Of a stretch of 54,122 nt of DNA, positions 28,724-36,636 are shown one piece after another. The stretch is taken from contig JAFEAM010000040.1 in NCBI GenBank assembly GCA_018266395.1, positions 1-54,122 of the forward strand. The letters are read 5' to 3'. Both the position numbers and the translations under genes were made by a program. The notes beneath the pieces are model-generated. The model did not search any database. It was not told where the DNA came from and saw nothing but the letters and a program-made list of their open reading frames with translations. How positions within the stretch are numbered: the first letter of the stretch is position 1; each line of letters opens with the position of its first letter. Source of the stretch: Bacteroidota bacterium (GTDB lineage: Bacteria; Bacteroidota; Bacteroidia; Cytophagales; Cyclobacteriaceae).

Positions 28724-29523
28724 ACGCGCAAACACTATCTGATTCCCGTACAGCCTTCACAGTTCAGTCTGCGGGCTATGATGTCAACGATGTTAACAAT
28801 CCGGTTCTCCCCTCCTGGAGGAAGAGGGTGTATACTTTTACGGAGCGATGGTTGAAACCCGGTTCCGACATTCTGGAGTTGAATTCAGGCACTGGAATTG
28901 ATGCGATATATTTTTCAAGCAGAGGCCACAGGGTTCACGCTACAGATGGTGCAGCCGGCATGGTAGAGGAAATGAAAAATAAAGTGATTGCACGGCGACT
29001 AAGTCATATGATTACAGTTCAACAAATTTCCTTTGAACAAATGCCCGAAATAAAGAGTCAATATGATGTTGTCTTTTCAAATTTTGGTGGCTTGAATTGC
29101 CTGTCTGATCTTACAGTGGTTGCCGCCCACCTTACCCGCCTTCTTAAACCAGGCGGCTATGTAGTATGGGTAATCATGCCGCCTCTATGTCCCTGGGAAT
29201 GGGGTTGGGTGTTCAAAGGCAAATTCAGCGATGCATTCAGGCGCCTGCGCACGGATGGGACAATTGCCTATGTGGAAGGTCACCGGTTCAAGGCTTATTA
29301 TCATTCTGTATCGAAGATTAAGAAAGCACTCGGTCAATCCTTCAGGCTCGTCGGGCTCGAAGGGCTGGGCTCAATTTCTCCTCCTCCGTTCGCAACTCGA
29401 TTCACCGCCAGCCACAAAGTGCTACACAAAGTACTTACGGCTGCAGAGAAAAGTGTGTGCAGTATCCCCCCTTTTAACCGATGGGCAGATCACATCATGG
29501 TGTCATTCCAATACAAGCCGTGA
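28720..29523 (+). CDS. Class I SAM-dependent methyltransferase
   Basis: 267-residue Rossmann-fold methyltransferase. The SAM-binding motif I is ILELNSGTGIDA at residues 51-62, followed by an acidic end of strand 2 (VHATDGAAGMV) and motif VVFSNFGGLNCLSD at strand 4. The family is UbiE/Methyltransf_11-like and does not reveal the target. It overlaps the upstream radical SAM gene by 4 bases and directly abuts the second methyltransferase (TGA immediately followed by ATG). In a glycan operon O- or N-methylation of a sugar, or capping of the chain end, is the most likely job (inference). Confidence 0.87.
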   Translation: MNAQTLSDSRTAFTVQSAGYDVNDVNNPVLPSWRKRVYTFTERWLKPGSDILELNSGTGIDAIYFSSRGHRVHATDGAAGMVEEMKNKVIARRLSHMITVQQISFEQMPEIKSQYDVVFSNFGGLNCLSDLTVVAAHLTRLLKPGGYVVWVIMPPLCPWEWGWVFKGKFSDAFRRLRTDGTIAYVEGHRFKAYYHSVSKIKKALGQSFRLVGLEGLGSISPPPFATRFTASHKVLHKVLTAAEKSVCSIPPFNRWADHIMVSFQYKP

Positions 29524-30294
29524 ATGTTTGAGCAGCAATTTGAAAAACTTGGATTTACCAGGAATGATCGGCTGTGGTGCCAACCTGGCTTTGAGAATGA
29601 ATTTCAGCACATCTATATAGCAAACAGAAAATCAGAAAGAAGGTGGTACACAGATGAAGAAGCCTTGCTCCTCCCCTATTTCAAGGTGCGTCATAAGGAT
29701 GAATGGTCAATTCGTCAGAAATCCTTTGATCGACTGTTGAAGCATCTCTTGCGAAAGAGACCCCGTACCATTTTGGAAATCGGCTGTGGCAATGGCTGGC
29801 TTTTGCGCCGGCTATCAGAGCAGGTGGGATCAATTTGCTGCGGCATGGATGTTAACAAGGATGAACTCCTTCAGGCTGCACGTCTTTATTCTTCACCACA
29901 ACTAAGTTTTGTTTGGGGCAATATACTGGACGATTTATTCAATGACCTTAAAGTGGATGTATTGCTTCTTGCAAGTTCCCTTCAGTATTTCCGAGAACTT
30001 TCGTACACAATAAACCGATTTAAGACCCTTTTGTCACAAGGAGGGGAGATTCATATAATTGATACGCCATTTTATGCCGACGATGAGGCAGATGAGGCAC
30101 GCAAGCGTTCATCACAGTATTTCGATAAAAAGGGGAATCCGTCCATGAAGAACCACTACTTCCACCATCGCTGGAGGGAGCTGGAAAAATTCTCCTATAG
30201 AATGGTCTATAATCCAGGTGCATGGATTCATCGACTTAAATCCACGATGGTGAAGGACTCTCCATTTCCCTGGATTATCATCGGGGATGAATAG
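29524..30294 (+). CDS. Class I SAM-dependent methyltransferase
   Basis: 256 residues with motif I ILEIGCGNGWLLRRL at residues 83-97, an acidic residue at the end of strand 2 (CGMDVNKDELLQA) and LLLASSLQYF at strand 4. The N-terminal 80 residues form a separate small domain with several Trp and Arg residues, probably binding the substrate. No family-specific motif identifies the methyl acceptor. There is no gap from the previous methyltransferase gene, and the following glycosyltransferase starts 5 bases later, so it is part of the same operon. It shares little sequence with its neighbour and is not a tandem duplicate. Confidence 0.85.
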   Translation: MFEQQFEKLGFTRNDRLWCQPGFENEFQHIYIANRKSERRWYTDEEALLLPYFKVRHKDEWSIRQKSFDRLLKHLLRKRPRTILEIGCGNGWLLRRLSEQVGSICCGMDVNKDELLQAARLYSSPQLSFVWGNILDDLFNDLKVDVLLLASSLQYFRELSYTINRFKTLLSQGGEIHIIDTPFYADDEADEARKRSSQYFDKKGNPSMKNHYFHHRWRELEKFSYRMVYNPGAWIHRLKSTMVKDSPFPWIIIGDE

Positions 30295-30299
30295 GGCTT

Positions 30300-31184
30300 A
30301 TGGAAAAGGTTAGTATTATCCTCCCTACTTTCAATCGCGCCCATCTTCTGGAGGAGACCATAAAAAGCATCCAATGGCAAACTCACCCACACTGGGAACT
30401 CATAATCGTTGATGATGGGTCAACTGATGGCACACCCCAATTGATAGAGCAGCTTTCGGATAATAGGATCCGGTACTTTGCACAACGTCACTCGGGAAAT
30501 ATTGTCTCCACACGGCTTAATGGAGTTCATTACGCAAATGGGGAATTCATTGCTTTCCTCGATTCGGACGATCTCTGGATTCCTGAAAAGTTGAAAACCC
30601 AAATGGATCTCCTTCATGAACATCCCGATGCCTCGTTTGTCTTTAGTAACGGATTCCACTTCGGCGAAGATGACTCGCTCCCAAAAAATTGTATTCCCTT
30701 CTTTAAAGGAAATATCTTCCTCCCCATGCTCATGGATGAGCAATTCATTTATTTCGTTCCCTCTCTTATTATCAGGAAGAAGGTTATGAATCAGGTTACG
30801 GCTTTGATGCCTCATCCCATTGAAAACGATCTGGATTTTCTGCTCAGACTCGGGTGTGTATGCGACGGGATTTTCATTAATAAACGCCTTGTTAAAATCC
30901 GCAAGCACCATGACAGCGACTCAAACAATCACGGCATCCGACCTCAGATGGAGTACATATCCATGGTAGGTAGGTTCAAGGATATGAACATGCTTGCTGA
31001 AACGGACTTCAATGAAGTGACATCAAGAGAACTATATAAACTGGGTTTGAAGTTCGCACGCAACAAAAATTGGGTAATAGCAGAGCAATACTTCAATCAG
31101 GCACTGAATGCGAGTCCATACAGTCTCAGGATACTTGGGCGGCTTATCCAGGTTAAATTGAATAAGGTCATTCAGCACCGGTAG
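30300..31184 (+). CDS. GT2-family glycosyltransferase
   Basis: 294-residue GT-A enzyme: VSIILPTFNRAHLLEETIKS, LIIVDDGSTDGT and FIAFLDSDDLWIPEK are classical GT2 motifs I to III. The C-terminus after about residue 225 is a helical extension with a TPR-like pattern (KLGLKFARNKNWVIAEQYFNQAL), which may mediate protein contacts. Last gene of the ten-gene plus-strand run. Its final 17 bases overlap the 3' end of the opposing GT4 gene, so transcripts from the two strands collide or are complementary there. Confidence 0.92.
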   Translation: MEKVSIILPTFNRAHLLEETIKSIQWQTHPHWELIIVDDGSTDGTPQLIEQLSDNRIRYFAQRHSGNIVSTRLNGVHYANGEFIAFLDSDDLWIPEKLKTQMDLLHEHPDASFVFSNGFHFGEDDSLPKNCIPFFKGNIFLPMLMDEQFIYFVPSLIIRKKVMNQVTALMPHPIENDLDFLLRLGCVCDGIFINKRLVKIRKHHDSDSNNHGIRPQMEYISMVGRFKDMNMLAETDFNEVTSRELYKLGLKFARNKNWVIAEQYFNQALNASPYSLRILGRLIQVKLNKVIQHR

Positions 31185-32289
31185 CGCACACCTCATACCA
31201 AAGTGCTTTATACTTTTCTATTGTGTAACGTAAATTATGGACATGCACCCAACTAAGCGCCCGATCTACCTGCGTGATTCTTCTTTCCTCATTATTAAGT
31301 AATGATAGTATCCCACTAGCCAGTTTCTCTTCCTCTCCGGGTTCTGCAACTACAGCAAATTGTTCTCCCAAATCAGCCAGGAGGCCTACGCGGGTGCCTG
31401 CCACCGGGATGCCCGTTGCGAATGCCTCCACAACACAAATTGCAAACCCTTCGCTGATAGAAGTCTGCAGCAGAATATCGGCCCATTGGTAGTGCTCACA
31501 CATTTCATCATGAGGTCTTGCACCCAGGAGTTGCACTTGATCTTCGATTGCAAGTTCCTGCACCCACTCCTGAATCTTACCTCGCATTAAATCCTCACCC
31601 ACTATCCGGAGCACGGCCGGCCTGGAGGCACGAATAAGTGCGAAAGTCCTGAGCAATGTGTACGGATCTTTCACAGGAGTCAGGTGTGCGACATGCAGGA
31701 TATGAATCACGGCCTCCTGCTTCCTGACCCGTGGATGGAATATCGAAGTGTCAGGTCCCCACGGTACAACCTCTGCTTGCAGTCTCCAACCATTATGATG
31801 AAGAATTTCCTTTTGCCATTGTGACATGCACATCAGCAGGGAACTATGGTAGTATGCGAAACGGGTAATACGCCCGATAAATTGCTTGTGCAAAATTCCA
31901 AACCCAATTTCCGGTACGGTTGAGGAGTCTGCCCCCATTAGACAGATACCGCTCCGGATATGAAGGAGTTTGGAAAGACTTACCGCGAGCACACCGGCAG
32001 GATATCCCCAAAAGGAAAAAATCAAATGATAACGAGTGAGCCGATGATCCTGTATCAAAGCCCTTAGTAGCAAAAACCATCTGATCTTTCCGTTCGTCCA
32101 CTTACCTGAAGTTGTCCTGAGCCTGACAAATGCATTACGGTACTCTGGGTGATATGGATGCTGAGAATATATCGTGATGTCAAATGAGTTTGCAAGACCA
32201 TTGATCAACAGTTCCAGTGCCGGGAAACCTTGACCATATGCTCCTGTGCCGACACCTCCGTGGGTCAAGATGGCTACCCTCGGCTTCAC
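31168..32289 (-). CDS. GT4-family glycosyltransferase
   Basis: GT-B retaining glycosyltransferase, 373 residues. N-terminal Rossmann domain starts VAILTHGGVGTGAYGQGFPAL (glycine-rich acceptor-side loop). The C-terminal domain has LHVAHLTPVKDPYTLL and the donor-binding EX7E motif in SEGFAICVVEAFATGIPV, typical of GT4. Second gene of a minus-strand pair: its start overlaps the GT9 gene by 4 bases, and its 3' end overlaps the plus-strand GT2 gene by 17 bases. Probably adds a sugar to the same glycan or to a lipopolysaccharide core, given its GT9 partner. Confidence 0.92.
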   Translation of the reverse strand: MKPRVAILTHGGVGTGAYGQGFPALELLINGLANSFDITIYSQHPYHPEYRNAFVRLRTTSGKWTNGKIRWFLLLRALIQDHRLTRYHLIFSFWGYPAGVLAVSLSKLLHIRSGICLMGADSSTVPEIGFGILHKQFIGRITRFAYYHSSLLMCMSQWQKEILHHNGWRLQAEVVPWGPDTSIFHPRVRKQEAVIHILHVAHLTPVKDPYTLLRTFALIRASRPAVLRIVGEDLMRGKIQEWVQELAIEDQVQLLGARPHDEMCEHYQWADILLQTSISEGFAICVVEAFATGIPVAGTRVGLLADLGEQFAVVAEPGEEEKLASGILSLLNNEERRITQVDRALSWVHVHNLRYTIEKYKALWYEVCATGAE

Positions 32290-33305
32290 TTACCGATGAT
32301 CATAAGTGCAGCATTCAGTACCTGTTCCACGCTCACCCTGCTAAGGCAACGATTGTCGCCCCACTTACATACTTCTGCATAGCAATTACCGCAAGGCATA
32401 TCGGATGAGTTGAAACAATACGTCCAGCTTCCCTTTGGCGCTGACCAGTATGATGGTGTGCTGCCCAGGATAGCCACGGTAGGTATGCCTTGAACCCACG
32501 ACATATGCATTATTGCCGAGTCCTCACTGACGGTTAACATGGCCATACTGACGATTACAAATGCCTGGGATTGCGTGGTCTTGCCAGTGAGATCAATGAT
32601 ATCTCCGTCAGTAGCCTCCGAAATAACCTTCGCTTTTTTCGAAAGTGAACTGTTTCCTAAAATAACAAAGGATACCAGCGGGTCTATCCTGGTCCTCAAC
32701 TGCCTGACAAGTTCAGGGTAATAACGAAGTGGCCAATTCCTGGTTGGAAAGGCTCCCGCCGGATTGAGAACTACAATGCGATGTGTCTTATCCCAACCTG
32801 CTTCTTTTAATAACTCAATTGCCGAAACCCGGGATTTATCGACGGTTGAAATGGTAGTCGATATATCCACAGTTCGCAAGTTAAGGCGTTGAATTGCAGT
32901 CAAAGTGCGGTCGGCTGCCAGCGAGTGTGACCGCGAATCCCATGATGTCCAGGCCTTCTGCCCAATAAGCCTGAGTATCCAACGGCTGACCTTGCTGTTC
33001 TGCAGGTCAATCACAACTTCATATTGTCTAGTCCAAAATTGCGGAATAAGAAACAAAAGATAAATGAACTGTCGCTTACCACTTCTCCCACCGCGAATTT
33101 CCCATACCTTATTGAACAAGGTAAGCGACGCGACAAGCTCAAAGAATTCCGACCTGACAGCGAAATCAAGCACCATATCCGGATACATGTTTCGAAGACT
33201 CTGCAAATAAGGAAGAGTAATGACGATGTCACCTAATGACTGAAGGCGCAAGGCAAGGATTGCTCTCGGGGGCCTGACCAGAGTCCATGGTTGCGCAGTT
33301 GTCAT
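32286..33305 (-). CDS. GT9-family glycosyltransferase (heptosyltransferase-like)
   Basis: 339 residues, GT-B fold inverting transferase of the ADP-heptose:LPS heptosyltransferase family. Family features: ILALRLQSLGDIVITLPYLQSL at the N-terminus, VVLNPAGAFPTRNWPLRYYPEL opening the donor domain, and SEDSAIMHMSWVQGIPTVAILG followed by a cysteine-bearing end (CGNCYAEVCKWGDNRCL). The four clustered cysteines are common in GT9 proteins of Bacteroidota and could bind metal or form disulfides. First gene of the GT9-GT4 pair; only 40 bases separate its start from the divergent radical SAM gene at 33346, so their promoters must overlap. Its presence suggests an LPS-core-like acceptor. Confidence 0.9.
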   Translation of the reverse strand: MTTAQPWTLVRPPRAILALRLQSLGDIVITLPYLQSLRNMYPDMVLDFAVRSEFFELVASLTLFNKVWEIRGGRSGKRQFIYLLFLIPQFWTRQYEVVIDLQNSKVSRWILRLIGQKAWTSWDSRSHSLAADRTLTAIQRLNLRTVDISTTISTVDKSRVSAIELLKEAGWDKTHRIVVLNPAGAFPTRNWPLRYYPELVRQLRTRIDPLVSFVILGNSSLSKKAKVISEATDGDIIDLTGKTTQSQAFVIVSMAMLTVSEDSAIMHMSWVQGIPTVAILGSTPSYWSAPKGSWTYCFNSSDMPCGNCYAEVCKWGDNRCLSRVSVEQVLNAALMIIGK

Positions 33306-33331
33306 CGACGAAATTATGAAACAATGTTCCC

Positions 33332-33339
33332 TATCTTAG
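33332..33339 (+). promoter_or_regulatory. Weak -7-like element before the second B12 radical SAM gene
   Basis: TATCTTAG differs from TAnnTTTG at one position and ends 6 bases before the ATG at 33346. I see no TTTG at -33. If used, the mRNA would have almost no leader. Confidence 0.25.
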
Positions 33340-33345
33340 CAAGGT

Positions 33346-34863
33346 ATGGGTAAAGTGCTTCTGTTCAATCCGCGAAGTGCGAACCACAGTTGGAGGATAC
33401 CCAATTCTATCCTCCAGGTTGCGGCATCTATTGAAGACAAGTGGGATTATGCCCTGGTAGATGGCAACCGCGAAAGAGATCCATGGGAGAAAATACAACA
33501 ACAACTTGACACTGGCACATTTTCATACTTCGGCTGTACAGTTATGCCCGGGCCGCAGTTGAAGCAGGCCATTCCCTTCACAAAGCAAGTCAAAGAAAGT
33601 TATCCCCGTGTCACCACAGTATGGGGCGGGTATTTTCCATCCAATCAATATCGTTCATGTCTGAACTCCGGGTATGTGGATTTTATAATTGATGGTCCCG
33701 GCGATTTTGCTTTTCCCCGATTGCTCGAATGTCTGGAAAAGGGTGAAGATTGCAGCTATGTACCGAACCTAATCTATCGAAAGAAGCTGGAGATAGTCAG
33801 AACGCAAAAAGAGTCAATCCCCGATCAGGACCTGCTCCCACAGTTGCCCTATGAACGGCTGAATTCATTCTATCCGATCAAAGGCTACCTGGGCAAATCC
33901 TATCTTGGTCAGCGTACTGCTGCCTATCATTCCAGCATGGGCTGCCCTTTCACCTGTTCTTTTTGTGCCGTTGTGCCGATCTACAATGCCCGATGGAAAG
34001 GAAGGTCAGCCAGGCTGGTCTACAAGGATATAAAATATTTGATCGATACACATGGCGCAGATGCTGTGGAATTCCATGACAACAACTTTTTTGTAAACGA
34101 AAAGAGGACTGTTGATTTTTCGAAACTAATTCTCCAGGAGAGAATCGCGTGGTGGGGAGAAGGCCGTATTGACACAGTTGATAAATACAAAGATGAGTCA
34201 CTTGCCCTTATGCGTGAGGCCGGCTGTAAAATGATTTTCTTTGGCGCAGAAACTGGCAGTCAGGAGTTGCTAAGGGCGATGGACAAGGGCGGGATGCAAA
34301 CGCCGGACCAAATGAAGCGATTTGCAGAAAGGTTGAGGAAATTTGACATCATTCCTGAATATTCCTTTGTGCTGGGTTTTCCAGGCCCTTCTGCCGAAAA
34401 AGTTATGGAACAGATTGAGAATGAAATTGCATTTATAAAAGAAGTCAAGCGAATTAATCCCGATACTGAAATTATTATTTACGTGTACAGCCCGGTTCCT
34501 ACGGAAGGATCAGATTTGTATGAACAGGTGAAAGAATCAGGATTCCGTTTCCCGGAAAAGCTCGATGATTGGCTTTCTCATGATTGGCAGACCTTCGACT
34601 TGAGGAAGAACCCGCTAACACCCTGGCTAAAACCCTATATGGTGGACAAGATTAAGGATTTTGAGACCGTACTCAACGCCCGGTATCCCACCGTAGCAGA
34701 TTTCAAGCTCACCAGGTTCCAAAAGCTGGTAATGAAGAAATTATCAGGCTTACGATATCAGTTGAACTTCTTTGCCTTTCCCTATGAATTAAAAATTCTT
34801 CAGAAATTCTGGCTGAGATACCGTCAGCCGGAAGTAGAGGGGTTTTTCATGGAACATACATGA
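33346..34863 (+). CDS. B12-binding-type radical SAM enzyme
   Basis: 505 residues with the same layout as the enzyme at 27278-28723. A Rossmann-like domain (residues 1-150; VLLFNPRSANHSWRIPNSIL, IIDGPGDFAFPRLLE) is without the DxHxxG cobalamin ligand. The radical SAM barrel has C-x3-C-x2-C at Cys200, Cys204 and Cys207, followed by AVVPIYNARWKGRS and GAETGSQELLRAMDKG. The last 130 residues form a helical domain found in class B radical SAM enzymes. It overlaps the next gene, an NPPY methyltransferase, by 4 bases. A likely role is a radical modification (C-methylation or rearrangement) of a glycan precursor or lipid; this is inference. Cobalamin use is likely from domain layout but not proven. 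Confidence 0.88.
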   Translation: MGKVLLFNPRSANHSWRIPNSILQVAASIEDKWDYALVDGNRERDPWEKIQQQLDTGTFSYFGCTVMPGPQLKQAIPFTKQVKESYPRVTTVWGGYFPSNQYRSCLNSGYVDFIIDGPGDFAFPRLLECLEKGEDCSYVPNLIYRKKLEIVRTQKESIPDQDLLPQLPYERLNSFYPIKGYLGKSYLGQRTAAYHSSMGCPFTCSFCAVVPIYNARWKGRSARLVYKDIKYLIDTHGADAVEFHDNNFFVNEKRTVDFSKLILQERIAWWGEGRIDTVDKYKDESLALMREAGCKMIFFGAETGSQELLRAMDKGGMQTPDQMKRFAERLRKFDIIPEYSFVLGFPGPSAEKVMEQIENEIAFIKEVKRINPDTEIIIYVYSPVPTEGSDLYEQVKESGFRFPEKLDDWLSHDWQTFDLRKNPLTPWLKPYMVDKIKDFETVLNARYPTVADFKLTRFQKLVMKKLSGLRYQLNFFAFPYELKILQKFWLRYRQPEVEGFFMEHT

Positions 34864-35561
34864 GGGTATTGCTCAAAAGATTGGCAGGAATGCTGCTAAT
34901 TCCCTGGACCCGATGGTATCTGAGGAAGCAAAGAACTCATGTGTACGGGGATGTCAGAATCGTAGTCCGTCACGGTGTTTTCCATCCCGGTCTGTTTCCA
35001 AGTACCCCTATGTTGCTGGAAAGCCTGAAGGATCAACCATTACTTGGCGTGAGGTTGTTGGAACTGGGGTGCGGCACTGGGCTCATTTCCATAATTGCAG
35101 CAAAAAGAGGCGCCTTGGTAACTGCAAGTGATATTAGCACCAATGCTCTGCAAAATGCTGAACAAAATGCATATTCCAACAATGTGGATGTTGAATTTAT
35201 TCAGTCAGATGTTTTTGAAAATATCGAGCCGATTCTCTTCGATTGGGTAATTGTCAACCCTCCCTACTATCGCGGGAATCCTGTTGATGAAGCCTCCATG
35301 GCATGGTATGCCGGGGCAAACCTTGAATATTTCGAAAAATTCTACTCCGGTCTGGGGCGTTATATTCACAAGAACTCAAAAGTGCTGATGAGCCTTACGC
35401 AAGAATGCGATCTTGATGGCATCCACAGGATTGCCATCCGCTACGACTTTGATTGGACAATGAGAAATGAAAGGAATTCGGTACTTGACGGAAAAGACTA
35501 TGTGTTCAACATCATAAGTAGCCATAGAAAATTAACCACAAGACTGGAGTCTTCTCATTAA
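34860..35561 (+). CDS. HemK/RsmC-like methyltransferase with NPPY motif
   Basis: 233-residue class I methyltransferase. SAM-binding motif LLELGCGTG at residues 66-74, acidic ASDIS at strand 2 (Asp91), and the catalytic motif IVNPPYY with NPPY at 133-136. NPPY is used by enzymes that methylate planar nitrogen atoms (glutamine amide, adenine or guanine amino groups). Here, coupled to a radical SAM enzyme, it may methylate an amino- or amido-sugar or a nucleotide-linked intermediate; PrmC- or RsmC-type housekeeping roles are the alternative, but neither specific family fits well by eye. Its 3' end overlaps the convergent radical SAM gene by 4 bases. Confidence 0.85.
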   Translation: MRVLLKRLAGMLLIPWTRWYLRKQRTHVYGDVRIVVRHGVFHPGLFPSTPMLLESLKDQPLLGVRLLELGCGTGLISIIAAKRGALVTASDISTNALQNAEQNAYSNNVDVEFIQSDVFENIEPILFDWVIVNPPYYRGNPVDEASMAWYAGANLEYFEKFYSGLGRYIHKNSKVLMSLTQECDLDGIHRIAIRYDFDWTMRNERNSVLDGKDYVFNIISSHRKLTTRLESSH

Positions 35562-36574
35562 AAGAGTGGTCGATGCAATGAGCAGACACACTTGCGACAA
35601 ATTGCATTTTCCTTAACCTTCAAGTTTTTCCGGAACCTTATCGCATTTCTATTGTTGATCACAGCTTCCAATCCATCGTTCAGATTTCCATATGGAGGTT
35701 GAAAGAAACATGGAAGGACATTGCCGTTGGACTCGATAACTGCAGACACCCAGGGCGCGTTGCAGGCAGGTGATTCAAATGATCCTTGCCCGTGAAAGGC
35801 CCTGTAGTATCGAACAAGTTGACGAAGTTTTGCAGGGGACTCCGCTATAAATCCTGACGAATACCAACCATGATGCTTTAGAAAGCTATTCTCAAGTATC
35901 CTTTCAAATTCGTGTGTTTCCTCAAGAGACAAAGCAATCTCATCTACTTTATGCTGGATCCATGGTTCAGTCCGACTGAAGGCACTAGTAGAAACATCTG
36001 CAGCAAGAAATGATATCCGGTTCAGAGGAATCGAATGTGCCGTCATCACTATGTTGTCAAATTCCAGAAAGTTTACCTTCTGCAGCACACACCGGCCTGA
36101 TACCATAAAATCACGATTCAGTTTCTTCAAAGTCCTCACTCCTCGTTGCAGCCTTTCAAACGCATCAGAAATATTGCGGACGCGATTATGAACTTCCTCC
36201 GGCCCATCAATGGAAACAATGACCTCATCGAAGTAATCGTTGATCTCCTGAACATGTCGCTCCAAAGTAAGACCAGTTGAAAGCAGCGACATCCTCATGC
36301 CTGCCTTTTTCAGCAGCTGACAAAGCGACCACAGATTGGAATGCATGAGCGCCTCACCCCCAGAAAGAGTCACATGCTTCACACCTAGTCTTGAAAAAGA
36401 GTCCACGTGTTGCTGAAGGTATTCAACAGATAACTCCTTCTTTTCTGAGTTCGCCTTCCAAATGTCGCACATAATACAGCGGCAATTGCACCTGCTGTGG
36501 GGCATCAGCACCAGGATGGGCATTTCATAAATCTGGTTGGTGAGCAGATTGGCTGCCCGCTGTAGTAGACCCAT
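35558..36574 (-). CDS. Radical SAM protein with SPASM-like C-terminal cysteines
   Basis: 338 residues. The cluster motif C-x3-C-x2-C is at Cys29, Cys33 and Cys36 (in SRCNCRCIMCDIWK, with an extra cysteine at 31), followed by HVTLSGGEALMHSNLW (the GGE motif binding SAM) and VIVSIDGPEEVHNRVR, the MoaA/PqqE-like signature. The C-terminus has CNAPW, a GNVLPCFF and CRKCVC, a cysteine arrangement like a SPASM or twitch domain carrying one or two auxiliary Fe-S clusters. Relatives modify peptides, alter carbohydrates (for example dehydrogenation at sugar carbons) or act in cofactor synthesis. It converges with the NPPY methyltransferase and closes the glycan cluster. Substrate unknown. Confidence 0.88.
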   Translation of the reverse strand: MGLLQRAANLLTNQIYEMPILVLMPHSRCNCRCIMCDIWKANSEKKELSVEYLQQHVDSFSRLGVKHVTLSGGEALMHSNLWSLCQLLKKAGMRMSLLSTGLTLERHVQEINDYFDEVIVSIDGPEEVHNRVRNISDAFERLQRGVRTLKKLNRDFMVSGRCVLQKVNFLEFDNIVMTAHSIPLNRISFLAADVSTSAFSRTEPWIQHKVDEIALSLEETHEFERILENSFLKHHGWYSSGFIAESPAKLRQLVRYYRAFHGQGSFESPACNAPWVSAVIESNGNVLPCFFQPPYGNLNDGLEAVINNRNAIRFRKNLKVKENAICRKCVCSLHRPLF

Positions 36575-36636
36575 AGTTTTATCCCTTTCAAGTTAGAAAC
36601 TGAATCACCCGTCACAAACTCAAGAATGGGGGGTTT

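Noticed and set aside
21441..36574. Glycan cluster as a mobile island
   Set aside because: No integrase, transposase, tRNA or flanking direct repeat was found; transfer cannot be claimed from this window alone.
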